Origin: Massiliimalia massiliensis
GTDB lineage: Bacteria > Bacillota > Clostridia > Oscillospirales > Ruminococcaceae
DNA: 64,000 nucleotides
Direction: 5' to 3'
Assembly: GCF_900155615.1 (NCBI RefSeq)
Contig: NZ_FUHT01000004.1
Location: forward strand, 372,001 to 436,000
The notes below the pieces were generated by a model, which worked only from the letters and a program-made list of their open reading frames with translations, ran no database searches and was not told the DNA's origin. The position numbers and the translations under genes were made by a program. Of this stretch, positions 33,277 through 42,044 are shown in pieces. Numbering within the stretch: the first letter of the stretch is position 1; each line of letters opens with the position of its first letter.

Positions 33277-33603
33277 TTAGTCCTCCCAGACTTCTTTTGC
33301 CATATAAAAGGCCGCCCACGCCTTGGGCGAGCCGCTGTAAAAAGCAAGCTGGGTCAGCACTTCGGCGATTTCCGTTTTTGTGACCCCATTTTCCTTTGCC
33401 CTTTGCAGGTGGAATTTTAGGGAGGAATCCAGAATACCGCTTGTCATCAGCGCCGTAACAGTAATCAGGCTGCGGTCTCTGGGGGAAAGCTGTTCTTCCC
33501 TTGACCATACCTCTCCAAATAGAATATCGTCGTTTCATTCCGCAAATTTGGGAGCGAAATCTCCCAGCGCGTCTCTTCCGGCTGTGACTTTTTTCTCTGA
33601 CAT
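33277..33603 (-). pseudogene. Carboxymuconolactone decarboxylase-family gene with premature stop
   Basis: A 109-codon minus-strand frame reads as a small carboxymuconolactone decarboxylase-like protein: GRDALGDFAPKFAE, then DDILFGEVWSRE, RDRSLITVTALMTSG, HLQRAKENGVTKTEIAEVL and AFYSGSPKAWAAF. Codon 23 (33537-33535) is TGA in the same frame, where relatives have Leu or similar. Everything after is intact. The single lesion makes this a nonsense allele or a sequencing error. It follows the LysR/aldo-keto reductase chimera on the minus strand. Confidence 0.75.
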
Positions 33604-33623
33604 TTCTGTTCTCTCTTTTTTCT

Positions 33624-34676
33624 CTATTGATTGTTTTGTGCCATGACGCCCACAAGCCGGTGCGGGAGGTATGCCTCTTCCAGATAGGTCATCTCTTCCT
33701 GGGAGAGAGAAAGGTCTGCCGCTCTGACTGCGTCCTCAATATGCTGTAGCTTTGTCGCCCCGACCACCGGGGAATCTGTCTTTGTCAACAGCCATGCAAG
33801 GGCAATTTCCGTCATGGAGACGCCGCGCTTGTCAGCAAGCTCTGCCACGCGGTTGATAATCACACGATCCTGTTCTGCCGTTTTGTCATATTTGAACTTA
33901 GCATAGCTGTCCTCCTGAAGACGCCTGCTGGTTTCGCCGGGACGTCTGGATAGCCGGCCGCCGGCCAGCGCGCTGTAAGGAGTCATCGCGATATGGTCTT
34001 CACGACATAGACGGGTCATCTCTCGTTCCTCCTCCCGGAAGATCAGGTTGTAATGCCCCTGCACCGATACGAATTTGGTAAAGCCTTCCCGTTCTGCCAG
34101 CGCGTTTGCTTTGGCAAGCTGATAGGCGTAGCAGTTAGAAATCCCGATTGCCCTTACCTTTCCGGACTTAACCGCTTGGGTCATCCCTTCCATAATTTCG
34201 TATAATGGCGTATGGTAGTCCCACATGTGGTAGATATACAGGTCTACATAATCCATGCCAAGATGGGAAAGGCTTTGGTCGAGCATTCTTGCAACATGCT
34301 GCTGTCCGCTGATTTTGTTTTGAATTTCTTCTTCTGTGCGCGGGAGGAATTTTGTCGCTACCACGACATCCTCCCTCCGGGCAAAGTCCCGGAGCGCCCT
34401 GCCGACATATTCCTCGCTGGTACCGTTTTGATAGGCAATTGCAGTATCATAAAAGTTTACGCCGAGCTCCAGGCCGCGCTTGATGATCTCACGGGATTGT
34501 CCTTCCTCCAGCGTCCAGCTGTGCTGGCCGCGCCGGAACAGCTTGACGCCGAGCTCTGCCTCCAACTGCATGAGCTGACGGGAAAGTGTTGGCTGTGTGA
34601 CATGTAAAAGCTGCGCGGCCCGGATGATCTTTTCCTCCCTGGCAGCCATTAAAAAATGATTCAGGACACGAAGTTC
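33624..34676 (-). pseudogene. LysR helix-turn-helix fused to truncated aldo/keto reductase
   Basis: From the ATG at 34649 the frame gives 341 residues. The first 46 or so are a LysR helix-turn-helix (KIIRAAQLLHVTQPTLSRQL ... ELGVKLFRRG), and from SREIIKRGLELGVNFYDTA on it is an aldo/keto reductase with D, Y, K and H of the catalytic tetrad (NFYDTAIAY, VVATKF, YHMWDY). The reductase lacks its first 30-35 residues. Upstream, the LysR start seems destroyed: codons ELRVLNHFL are readable up to 34676, preceded by ATCG where ATG followed by GAA is expected, i.e. one extra C. The join is most simply a deletion fusion. Confidence 0.75.
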
Positions 34677-34762
34677 CGATCACCACACCTCTTTTCACTC
34701 TCCCATCTTACCCATATGTTCGTCTGAGAATCAAGGCAGCCTCAAAAGCTTTTTGAAGGAAC

Positions 34763-36094
34763 TTACAGATAGTGGTATTTTTCTTTTTTGATGACAAAGA
34801 AAACAATTGTCACAATCAGTGCCATTGCCTCTGCCACCACGATAGCCAGCCAAATCCCATCAATTCCCAGGAAAATCGGTAAAATCATCACGACAACAAT
34901 CTGGAAAACCAGGGTTCTCAAAAATGAGATAGCTGCGGATACGGCTCCATTGCTCAGAGCGGTGAAAAACGCCGAACCAAAGATACTGAACCCGCTCGCC
35001 AGGAAAGACAGGGCATACAGCCGGAAACCATGATTTGTCATTTCATACAGTACAGGGTCGTATCCGACAAATAGCTTGGAAAGCCATGGGGACAGGGAAA
35101 GGGCCAGGACAGTCAGCAGAAAACCTGTTAAACCGATAAAGGTTAGGCTCTTACGGAAAAGACTTTTCAGTTCAGCGTGGTTGGCCGCACCATAATGGTA
35201 GCCGACAATGGGAGCGCAGCCGATGGAATATCCGATAAAAATAGAGACAAAGATGAAGTTTACATACATAATGACCCCATATGCCGCAATTCCGTCCTCG
35301 CCGGCAAGATTCATAAGCTGGAAGTTATATAGGATATTGACAATGGACATGGAAATGTTGGTCATTAGCTCAGAGGAACCGTTCGTGCAGGCCTTTATTA
35401 AAATTCTGCCATGCCATTTTGCTCTTGTCAGATGGAGCAGGCTGCTGTTCTTGGAAAAGAAGTAGATCATCGGAATCACTCCGCCCACAGCCTGGCTAAT
35501 TGCCGTTGCGATTGCAGCGCCTGCCAACCCCCAATGGAACACGACAATAAACAGAAAATCCAGGAAAATATTTGTCACCCCGGCGGCAACGGTAACCGCC
35601 AGGCCCAGACGCGGTCTTTCGGCAGTAATCAGAAAGCTCTGAAAAACGTTCTGGAGCATAAAGGCAGTCAGGGAAACCAGGAGAATTCTTCCATACAGGA
35701 CGCAGTCCTCGACCATGGCGTCATCCGCTCCCATTGCAATTGCGATTGGGCGAATCCAGATCAAGCCGACGACAGTTAAAATCAGTCCTCCGACGATAGT
35801 GACATAAACCAGCATGGAAAAATATTCGTTTGCCTTTTCTTTTTTTCCTTCTCCCAGCGTTTTGGAGACAATAGCGCTCCCGCCGGTACCGATCATGAAA
35901 CCCAGCGCGCCCAGGATCATGAGCAGCGGCATAATCAGATTCAGCGCCGCAAAGGGCGTCTTTCCCACGAAGTTGGAGACAAACAGGCCGTCGACAACAC
36001 CATAAATAGAGGTAAAGATCATCATAATAATTGACGGAAAAACGAAACGCAGCAATTTTGGATAGGTAAAGTGTTCAGATAATTGGATTCTCAT
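34763..36094 (-). CDS. MATE-family efflux transporter 2
   Basis: A 443-residue, 12-segment MATE antiporter: SEHFTYPKLLRFVFPSIIMMIF at the start, GGSAIVSKTLGEGKKEKA, and SIGCAPIVGYHYGAAN in the second half. It is of the MepA-like branch, which in Firmicutes is often controlled by a MarR regulator. The MarR gene lies 196 bp upstream on the same strand, with a terminator-like hairpin in between, so read-through may be regulated. Confidence 0.94.
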   Translation of the reverse strand: MRIQLSEHFTYPKLLRFVFPSIIMMIFTSIYGVVDGLFVSNFVGKTPFAALNLIMPLLMILGALGFMIGTGGSAIVSKTLGEGKKEKANEYFSMLVYVTIVGGLILTVVGLIWIRPIAIAMGADDAMVEDCVLYGRILLVSLTAFMLQNVFQSFLITAERPRLGLAVTVAAGVTNIFLDFLFIVVFHWGLAGAAIATAISQAVGGVIPMIYFFSKNSSLLHLTRAKWHGRILIKACTNGSSELMTNISMSIVNILYNFQLMNLAGEDGIAAYGVIMYVNFIFVSIFIGYSIGCAPIVGYHYGAANHAELKSLFRKSLTFIGLTGFLLTVLALSLSPWLSKLFVGYDPVLYEMTNHGFRLYALSFLASGFSIFGSAFFTALSNGAVSAAISFLRTLVFQIVVVMILPIFLGIDGIWLAIVVAEAMALIVTIVFFVIKKEKYHYL

Positions 36095-36202
36095 TTGTTA
36101 AGACGATAGCCTTCGAGCAGTCGAAAGCACTCCTTTCTTGTAGAATTGGAATACGGTATATTCTTGGCTGCGTAAAGTCTATTGCAGCCAACCGATTTGG
36201 TT

Positions 36203-36236
36203 AAAAAAATGCCCGGCTATCGAAATAACCGAGCGC
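36203..36236 (-). terminator. Terminator-like hairpin between marR and MATE 2
   Basis: On the minus strand a GCTCGGTTAT / ATAGCCGGGC stem closes a UUCG loop and is followed by seven T. It lies 109 bp before the MATE gene and after the MarR gene. It may be an ordinary partial terminator or an attenuator controlling the pump. Confidence 0.7.
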
Positions 36237-36290
36237 ACTCGACATCTTATCGACCTTGCGGTTGCGACCACAGGTCCTCCGATGACCAAA

Positions 36291-36746
36291 CTATTTTGTT
36301 TTCCGGTACTGTTGTAGCTCCGCCTTCATGAGCCGGTTATACTTTCGGGTAAGGTGTATCAGCATCATCCGTTCCTCTGCGGGCATCATATTCCAGACAG
36401 CTTCTTCTATCCTGTCAACACTGCTGATATGTTCTTCTACAAATGCGGTGCCGGCTTCTGTGAAAACGATTTTTTTTGTCCTCAGATTATGCTCCAGCGT
36501 TTCGAGATGAACCAGCCCCTTTTTAATCAACTGCTTGCAGGCTGAATTTACAGTCTGTTTGCTGATAAAAAGCTGTTCGCTGATGCCGCTTTGCGTATCG
36601 ACACCTTCGTGAAGCATCAGCAAAATCCAGTATTCCGCTTCGGATAATCCGCAGCATTTTGCGCACTGGGCATAAATGCTTTCAGAATCTTTGCAGGTGG
36701 CCCGGTAAGCCTCGATACTTCCTTCCGATGATGGGTCATACTCCAT
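36291..36746 (-). CDS. MarR-family transcriptional regulator
   Basis: A 151-residue winged-helix regulator. The helix-turn-helix is GISEQLFISKQTVNSACKQL and the wing KGLVHLE ... TKKIVFTEAG. A cysteine pair (CAKCC, about 22-26) in the N-terminal dimerisation helix could sense oxidants or metals. It probably represses itself and the MATE pump downstream. Its promoter carries an inverted repeat that overlaps the start of transcription. Confidence 0.92.
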   Translation of the reverse strand: MEYDPSSEGSIEAYRATCKDSESIYAQCAKCCGLSEAEYWILLMLHEGVDTQSGISEQLFISKQTVNSACKQLIKKGLVHLETLEHNLRTKKIVFTEAGTAFVEEHISSVDRIEEAVWNMMPAEERMMLIHLTRKYNRLMKAELQQYRKTK

Positions 36747-36760
36747 TTATGCTCCTCCTG

Positions 36761-36828
36761 ATAGTCCGGTTTCATAAAGTACTAATTCGGACTATTTGTA
36801 TTATAGGGAATATTTTACTGTTTGTCAA
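36761..36828 (-). promoter_or_regulatory. marR promoter and candidate operator
   Basis: On the minus strand TTGACA (36828-36823), 17-bp spacer, TATAAT (36805-36800): a consensus promoter. Directly downstream is the inverted repeat ATAGTCCG (36761) / CGGACTAT (36788) with a 19-bp gap, well placed for self-repression. Confidence 0.75.
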
Positions 36829-36884
36829 GGGTCGGATTGAAAACAATTTTTCTAAAAGCATGGGGAACATAGGAGGATATTCCG

Positions 36885-37031
36885 ATGGAGTTAGTTTGGA
36901 TTTCGCAGGACAGAAATATTTTAAATCGCGTATTGTATTTCTTCTGTCATTGCGATATGATAATAGGTAAGAATAGGAGGTATCTGCTGTTTTACAAAAG
37001 TCGGGATGGCTTAAAAGATGCCCCAGCATAA
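36885..37031 (+). CDS. Possible small ORF upstream of the acetyltransferase
   Basis: A 48-residue frame starting 8 bases after a perfect AGGAGG site and ending in a TAA that overlaps the AAGGAAAG before the acetyltransferase. The product is basic and aromatic (ISQDRNILNRVLYFFCHCD) with no recognised family. It may be a real small protein, a leader peptide coupled to the next gene, or a chance frame. Confidence 0.35.
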   Translation: MELVWISQDRNILNRVLYFFCHCDMIIGKNRRYLLFYKSRDGLKDAPA

Positions 37032-37050
37032 GGAAAGTATGGTGATAACG

Positions 37051-37689
37051 ATGACAGAAGAAGAAAAAATTATGGCCGGGGTGCTGTTCAGCCCGGCTGA
37101 TCCGGAGCTGAAAAAAATAAAGCTGCGCACCCATAATCTGAACCTGGACTACAACCGGACATATGAGGACGAGGTGGAAAAACGGCAGGAATTGATCCGG
37201 CAAATTGTTGGAGAGATCGGCCCCGGAGGCTTTATGCAAGGGCCAATTTTTTTCCATTATGGAGTGCATACCAGGATTGGAAAAAATTTCTTTGCAAACT
37301 TTAATTTGACGGTGCAGGATGACGCGGCTGTTACGATTGGCGACCACTGCAACTTTGGGCCGAATATCACCATCGTCACTCCGATCCATCCGATGCTGCC
37401 CAATGAACGGGATGAAATTCGGGATAAAGACGGCAATATCAAGCGTCTTTGCTATGCAAAGCCGGTGCATATCGGCAATCATTGCTGGCTGGGAGCTAAT
37501 GTAGTGGTCTGTTCCGGCGTTACGATCGGAGACGGCTGTGTGATTGGCGCGGGAAGCGTTGTAGTAAAGGATATCCCGCCGAATAGCTTTGCCGCTGGGG
37601 ATCCTTGTACGGTGATCCGCGAGATTACGGAAAAAGACAGTATGAAATATAAACCGGAGATTCTGGCAGACAATCAGGTGATAGAATAG
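37051..37689 (+). CDS. Sugar O-acetyltransferase (maltose acetyltransferase/NodL-like)
   Basis: A 212-residue left-handed beta-helix acetyltransferase. The N-terminal substrate cap (EEKIMAGVLFSPADPEL) is followed by hexapeptide repeats and the catalytic His in TPIHPMLPNERDE; GNHCWLGANVVVCSGVTIGDGCVIGAGSVV is the CoA-binding part. It acetylates sugars with acetyl-CoA, perhaps for detoxification. Two candidate ATGs, 37039 and 37051, are both imperfectly placed against AAGGAAAG. Confidence 0.94.
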   Translation: MTEEEKIMAGVLFSPADPELKKIKLRTHNLNLDYNRTYEDEVEKRQELIRQIVGEIGPGGFMQGPIFFHYGVHTRIGKNFFANFNLTVQDDAAVTIGDHCNFGPNITIVTPIHPMLPNERDEIRDKDGNIKRLCYAKPVHIGNHCWLGANVVVCSGVTIGDGCVIGAGSVVVKDIPPNSFAAGDPCTVIREITEKDSMKYKPEILADNQVIE

Positions 37690-37719
37690 CGCCTGGCCGG
37701 CAGATACTGCATTCGGCAA

Positions 37720-37764
37720 AAAATCAGAGGGCGCCATTGATTTTCAATGGCGCCCTCTGATTTT
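37720..37764. terminator. Long bidirectional terminator
   Basis: A 21-bp perfect stem with a 3-base loop (AAAATCAGAGGGCGCCATTGA and complement), between convergent acetyltransferase and LacI genes; it overlaps the LacI stop codon. Confidence 0.9.
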
Positions 37765-38806
37765 ATTTTTGGGGACTGTTTCTGTATGCAACAGATTGAC
37801 GGATTGCTAGCTTTGTGCCGATCCGAATTTTCCTGGATCGCGTTTCAGCAGTGATATGATCCTGGCTTTGGATCAGGCGGATTAATTCATCTACTGCCTC
37901 TACCGCCATCGCATGTTTGGACACATTAACAGAAGTAAGCGGCGGAGCAGTCATTTCGCAGATAGGACGGTCGTTAAATCCGATGATAGAGAAATCTTCC
38001 GGTACTTTGTAGCCATACTCAGAAAATGCCCGCACAGCGCCCGCGGCAATGGTGTCGTCATCGCAGACAAAAGCCCCGGGCAGGCCAGAACCGGAATGCG
38101 TCTCCAAATACTGTTTCATATCCCGGCAGCATCCCTCCTCCGTATAATGAACCTCCAGGATATCTGAGGCGGAGAGCCGACATCCGAAATACAGAAGGGC
38201 GTTTTCGTAACCCTGCTGACGCTCCTCAAAGCTGCTTATCCGAATGCTGCTTTTCAGGTACCCAACCCGGGTATGTCCCATCTTGACCAGATATTCAATC
38301 GCCTGAAAGGTACCCATCTGATTGTTAATAGAAATCGTGTTGCAGGGAAGCCGGGTAAAATCATGATCAAGTGCTACAATGGGAAAAGGAAGACCCTGAA
38401 ATGGCTCCATATCCTCATCCTGCATCTCTGTTGCGAAAAGGATTGCGCCTTGGGCATCCATTTCCTTGATATGACTGAGCTGCGGCTCGATTGGCTGACG
38501 TTTGTCAATGGTACAAAGCAGTATATTATATCCGAGGGAACGCGCGTGCGTTTCAATATTTTCCATTAGTAACAGAAAAAAAGGATGGAGATCCAAAATT
38601 TCGCCGTGCCGTTTGTAGATGATAAAGCACAGGTTGCTGCTTGTGGCGGTGAGCGGTTTTTTAATCAAAAAGCCATATCCCATTTCCTGAAGCTGCGCCA
38701 GGACTCTTGTACGGGTTGCCTCCGAAATTCCCGGTTTATGGTTAATGACTAAGGATAGCCCGGCAGGAGATATACCCAGATGCTGTGCAATTTCACGGTT
38801 AGTCAT
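37763..38806 (-). CDS. LacI-family transcriptional regulator
   Basis: A 347-residue regulator with an N-terminal helix-turn-helix (TNREIAQHLGISPAGLSLVINHKPG) and hinge, then a periplasmic-binding-protein-like effector domain with GAFVCDDDTIAAGAVRAF and FSIIGFNDRP. LacI proteins respond to sugars. It is divergent from the SDR gene at 39087, which is its most likely target along with the sugar genes beyond. Confidence 0.95.
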   Translation of the reverse strand: MTNREIAQHLGISPAGLSLVINHKPGISEATRTRVLAQLQEMGYGFLIKKPLTATSSNLCFIIYKRHGEILDLHPFFLLLMENIETHARSLGYNILLCTIDKRQPIEPQLSHIKEMDAQGAILFATEMQDEDMEPFQGLPFPIVALDHDFTRLPCNTISINNQMGTFQAIEYLVKMGHTRVGYLKSSIRISSFEERQQGYENALLYFGCRLSASDILEVHYTEEGCCRDMKQYLETHSGSGLPGAFVCDDDTIAAGAVRAFSEYGYKVPEDFSIIGFNDRPICEMTAPPLTSVNVSKHAMAVEAVDELIRLIQSQDHITAETRSRKIRIGTKLAIRQSVAYRNSPQK

Positions 38807-38914
38807 GATGAACCTCTTCCTTTTTCAAATAATCATTTTATTATTAATAGTATAAAGAAAACAGAATAGAATGTCAATGGTTTATTGAACTGTTTAGTAA
38901 TATTTAGAAAAATA

Positions 38915-38930
38915 TTTCAATAAATTGAAA
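38915..38930. promoter_or_regulatory. Candidate operator shared with the IclR region
   Basis: TTTCAATAAATTGAAA, near-perfect palindrome, differs by one base from 17351-17366. It lies in the 280-bp AT-rich space between the LacI and SDR genes. Confidence 0.4.
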
Positions 38931-39086
38931 TAAGAAAAATCATTTGATTTTAGTATTTTTGACTGGTAAATAAAGCCAAATATGGAACCGGAAAATTGTA
39001 TAGTATTGGGTATTTACAAAAGTTATATTTGGATATAAAATCTAAATATAACTAAACAAATAATAAATATTTAGGAGGGCGAGAAA

Positions 39087-39866
39087 ATGATTCAGTATAA
39101 ACCGGTAACAGGGGAATTTGACCTCACAGGGAAAACAGCCGTCGTAACAGGGGGCGCTGGAGCAATCGGGCTGGAGACAGCTAGAATGTATGCCAGAAAG
39201 GGTGCGAACCTAGTCCTGGTTGACGTCAAGGACGATGTTCCGCAGGTGGCCGAAGATTTAGAGAAGGAATTTGGAGTCAGGGCAATAGGCGTGCATGCAG
39301 ACCTGACAAGTCAGGATGATGTGGAAAATGTTGTCCGGGAAACGCTGAAGACCTTTGGAGAGGTACATATTCTCGCAAATGTTGCCGGGCGCGTTGATCT
39401 GGACAACGCAGAGGACATTGACGTCAGGCTGGTCGAAAATCAGATCAATGTTAATGCGATTGGTGCGTTCCGGCTGACCCAGAAGATCGGGCAGGTAATG
39501 ATTGAACAGGGAAAGGGCGGAAAGATCGTATGCGTTACCTCGCAGGCGGGCTTCATTGCCATTGATAAGCATATTGGATATACCATGAGCAAAGCCGCTA
39601 TGATCGGAATGATCAAGGTGCTCGCCCTGGAATGGGCAGAATTTGGAATCAATGTCAACGGCGTGGCGCCAACGGTTGTGCGTACTGTTTTAGGTGAGCG
39701 CGCGTGGCAGGGGGAAGTAAAGGAACGGATGCTCAAAGCGATTCCGGCAAACCGGTTTGCGGAAGCGGATGAAATCGCAGCGGCGATTCTATTCCTGTCC
39801 TGTGATGAATCTAATATGATTACCGGTGAAAACCTTGTCATTGACGGTGGTTTTACCATTCAATAA
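39087..39866 (+). CDS. Short-chain dehydrogenase/reductase
   Basis: A 259-residue SDR: cofactor motif TGGAGAIGLETA (about 20-31), an Asp after the second strand (LVLVDVKD) favouring NAD(H), NVAGR, catalytic Ser in SQAGF, and YTMSK. The C-terminus ITGENLVIDGGF is typical of sugar-alcohol or gluconate dehydrogenases. It starts after TAGGAGGG and is alone between the LacI gene and a terminator. Confidence 0.93.
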   Translation: MIQYKPVTGEFDLTGKTAVVTGGAGAIGLETARMYARKGANLVLVDVKDDVPQVAEDLEKEFGVRAIGVHADLTSQDDVENVVRETLKTFGEVHILANVAGRVDLDNAEDIDVRLVENQINVNAIGAFRLTQKIGQVMIEQGKGGKIVCVTSQAGFIAIDKHIGYTMSKAAMIGMIKVLALEWAEFGINVNGVAPTVVRTVLGERAWQGEVKERMLKAIPANRFAEADEIAAAILFLSCDESNMITGENLVIDGGFTIQ

Positions 39867-39872
39867 AGCAAA

Positions 39873-39913
39873 AGGCAGAAAAGCCGCTCCCACCTGGAGC
39901 GGCTTTTCTGCCT
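39873..39913. terminator. Terminator after the SDR gene
   Basis: AGGCAGAAAAGCCGCTCC and complement, 18-bp stem, 5-base loop, between convergent genes. Confidence 0.85.
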
Positions 39914-39928
39914 GATTGAGAGGTTTTT

Positions 39929-40825
39929 TTATTTTGTTTTGAGCTCGTAGCGTACAAAGGCAAGATGTACACTATCCGGCATCCAGGAATTCACGTTTAG
40001 GGAGCCCTGTCCGCCGAAAAATTTTAGGATGGCGCGGTCATTGGTACCATCGGGATTTACTGCGCGGATTTCCACGTGCTTGTTTGCAGGATGATCGCCA
40101 GCTGCTACCTCTTTGGGATCATAGGAGATATAGGCGACCGTTTTCTGGTCAGGAGAAATATGCGGGAACCAGTTGTTTCTGCCGTTGTCTGTCAGGCGGA
40201 AAACCGATGTTCCGTCTGGATTCATTCGGTAGCAGTCCATCAGCCCGTTCCGAACAGAATTAAAGTAAAGATAGTTCCCGTCGCTCGAATACTCCGGCCC
40301 ATCGTTCAGCCCATGAGTGGCAGTCAGCCGTTTTTCACAGCCTCCATCAGCCGGGATGGTATAAATATCATATTCTGAATCTCGCTCGGCACAGTAGGCT
40401 AGTGTAGCTCCGTCCGGACTCCAGCCATGCAGATAGCTTGGAGCCATTGGTGTGATCAGACGGGGAGGTTGTTTTCCTGTAAGATCGATGATATAGATCC
40501 GGGATTGCCAGTCTTCCTGGGTCTGATGGGATACGGCGATTCTGGTTTTGTCCGGAGAAAGGACGTGGTCGTTATTGCAGTTGACGCAGTATCCGGTATT
40601 TACCTCGAACAGCGATTGGCTGGAAATCCGATAGGAAAAGATGTGTCCTCTGGAATTAAAGATAATTTCGTCCTCGGAACGGAAAGACGGCGCCTCGATC
40701 AGATAATCAAAGCGTTGGAGCGATGTTGTCTCTCCGGTATTGATATCCAGCAGCTCGAGTATGCTGATTACGTCACGGTCAAATATCCGCTTCAGATCCA
40801 TCGCATTTTCGCCTGCAGTTTTCAT
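39929..40825 (-). CDS. TolB/PD40-type beta-propeller protein
   Basis: A 298-residue protein with repeated PD40 blades: LSPDKTRIAVSH, WSPDGATLAYCA, YSSDGNYLYFNS, ISPDQKTVAYIS and MPDSVHLAFVR. No signal peptide is present, so it is cytoplasmic, unlike Gram-negative TolB. Similar proteins include oligogalacturonate-lyase-like and sugar-metabolism propellers, but lyase residues cannot be assigned by eye. It is transcribed toward the SDR terminator and separated from the regulator pair at 40953 by 127 bp. Confidence 0.75.
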   Translation of the reverse strand: MKTAGENAMDLKRIFDRDVISILELLDINTGETTSLQRFDYLIEAPSFRSEDEIIFNSRGHIFSYRISSQSLFEVNTGYCVNCNNDHVLSPDKTRIAVSHQTQEDWQSRIYIIDLTGKQPPRLITPMAPSYLHGWSPDGATLAYCAERDSEYDIYTIPADGGCEKRLTATHGLNDGPEYSSDGNYLYFNSVRNGLMDCYRMNPDGTSVFRLTDNGRNNWFPHISPDQKTVAYISYDPKEVAAGDHPANKHVEIRAVNPDGTNDRAILKFFGGQGSLNVNSWMPDSVHLAFVRYELKTK

Positions 40826-40929
40826 ATGATTGCCTCCTTCTGATCATCCATAATTTGATTAATTCCATCATACCAGAGTCAAGAAAAAATGAATATAGAA
40901 AATTTTAAATTTTTCCCTTGGATCATTTT

Positions 40930-40962
40930 AAAAAGAAGGCGCCGACTAAATATCAGCGCCTT
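40930..40962 (-). terminator. Terminator of the kinase/regulator operon
   Basis: On the minus strand GAAGGCGCTGAT ... GTCGGCGCCTTC followed by TTTTTAAAA; it overlaps the end of the regulator gene. Confidence 0.75.
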
Positions 40963-42044
40963 CGGGAATGCTCTTTTTGGTACTTTCCTGGTGATACACC
41001 AGCATATTTTTTAAACTGACGATTAAAATAGCATGGGTCGGTATAGCCAAGGGAGGAAGCGATATTGTTGATCGTATTATCTGAATATTGGAGCTGCCGT
41101 TTTGCATCCTCCATTTTCAAGCGGATGATATATTCACTGATCGTTTCGCCGTATTTTTTGTGGAACAGGGTGGATAGATACTCCTTGTTGACAAAGAATT
41201 TATCTGCAATACTCTCTAAACGGATATTTTTGCGATAGCTATCCCCGATATAGGCATGAATTTCCTCCAAAGAGGTTTTTACAGATGCTTTCTCTTTCCG
41301 TCCCTGAACCTGCTTGTATACAGTGCGGTATAGCCCAGACAAGTGATCTATCATTCCGTCGACAGAAAGCGCCTTGCTGTCAGAGTCATAAGCGGTGGAA
41401 TCAATCTGGCCGGGCGGATAGTTTCCTTCAATGCAGTAATGCAGCAGGGCCTCGCTTCCCAGCTTATAGGCCAGCCTTGCGGTTTTTTCCGGCTGAGGAT
41501 GTTCCCGAAGCATTTCTCGTATACTCTGGAGCTGGCGATTAATATGCGTCTCGCTTCCGTGATTCAGCATAGAACACAAAGCGTCTACCTGTTTGAGGAT
41601 GGCCTGATAAGTTTGCAGATCAATCTGTATACTGGGAGACTGATAACCCACTACTACCTGCTGTGCCTCCTGTATTTCCTCGGCACAGCTTTTTACTGCG
41701 GCATTGAGCTTTTCCGGATCGACGGGCTTGAGAAGATAATCATGGACGTTCGCCTTGATCGCTGCGTGGGTATAAGGAAAATCATAATAGCCGCTGATGA
41801 CAATGGTTTTAATACTGAGCTGGCAGTCGATCAGATACTGAAGGAGGGAAATTCCATCCATCAGAGGCATATTCATATCAGTGATGATGATATCCGGACA
41901 GTTCGCAGACTGAATGTAGTTCATTGCCTCCACACCGTTTTCCGCTTCCCCAATTAGGCAGATATCATATTTTTCAAAATCCAGAAATGCCTTAATAATT
42001 TTAATGGATGCAATTTCATCATCAACAATCAGTAATTTTATCAT
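40953..42044 (-). CDS. AraC-type response regulator (YesN-like)
   Basis: A 363-residue response regulator. The receiver domain has DDE near the start, the phosphoacceptor Asp at about 54 (IITDMNMPLMDG) and Lys in YLLKPVDPEKL. A linker of about 110 residues leads to two AraC helix-turn-helix motifs (LESIADKFFVNKEYLSTLFH and NNIASSLGYTDPCYFNRQFKK). It overlaps the end of the kinase gene. It probably activates the divergent binding-protein gene and importer operon. Confidence 0.94.
   Translation of the reverse strand: MIKLLIVDDEIASIKIIKAFLDFEKYDICLIGEAENGVEAMNYIQSANCPDIIITDMNMPLMDGISLLQYLIDCQLSIKTIVISGYYDFPYTHAAIKANVHDYLLKPVDPEKLNAAVKSCAEEIQEAQQVVVGYQSPSIQIDLQTYQAILKQVDALCSMLNHGSETHINRQLQSIREMLREHPQPEKTARLAYKLGSEALLHYCIEGNYPPGQIDSTAYDSDSKALSVDGMIDHLSGLYRTVYKQVQGRKEKASVKTSLEEIHAYIGDSYRKNIRLESIADKFFVNKEYLSTLFHKKYGETISEYIIRLKMEDAKRQLQYSDNTINNIASSLGYTDPCYFNRQFKKYAGVSPGKYQKEHSRRR

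Noticed and set aside
33535-33537. TGA read as selenocysteine or by an altered genetic code
   Set aside because: The equivalent position is not a redox Cys in relatives as I recall them, no clear SECIS-like hairpin follows, and other genes here end normally at TGA.
33245-33655. Minus-strand frame of 136 codons over the decarboxylase
   Set aside because: It is the shifted frame of the carboxymuconolactone decarboxylase pseudogene, rich in Arg and Lys as expected for a shadow frame.
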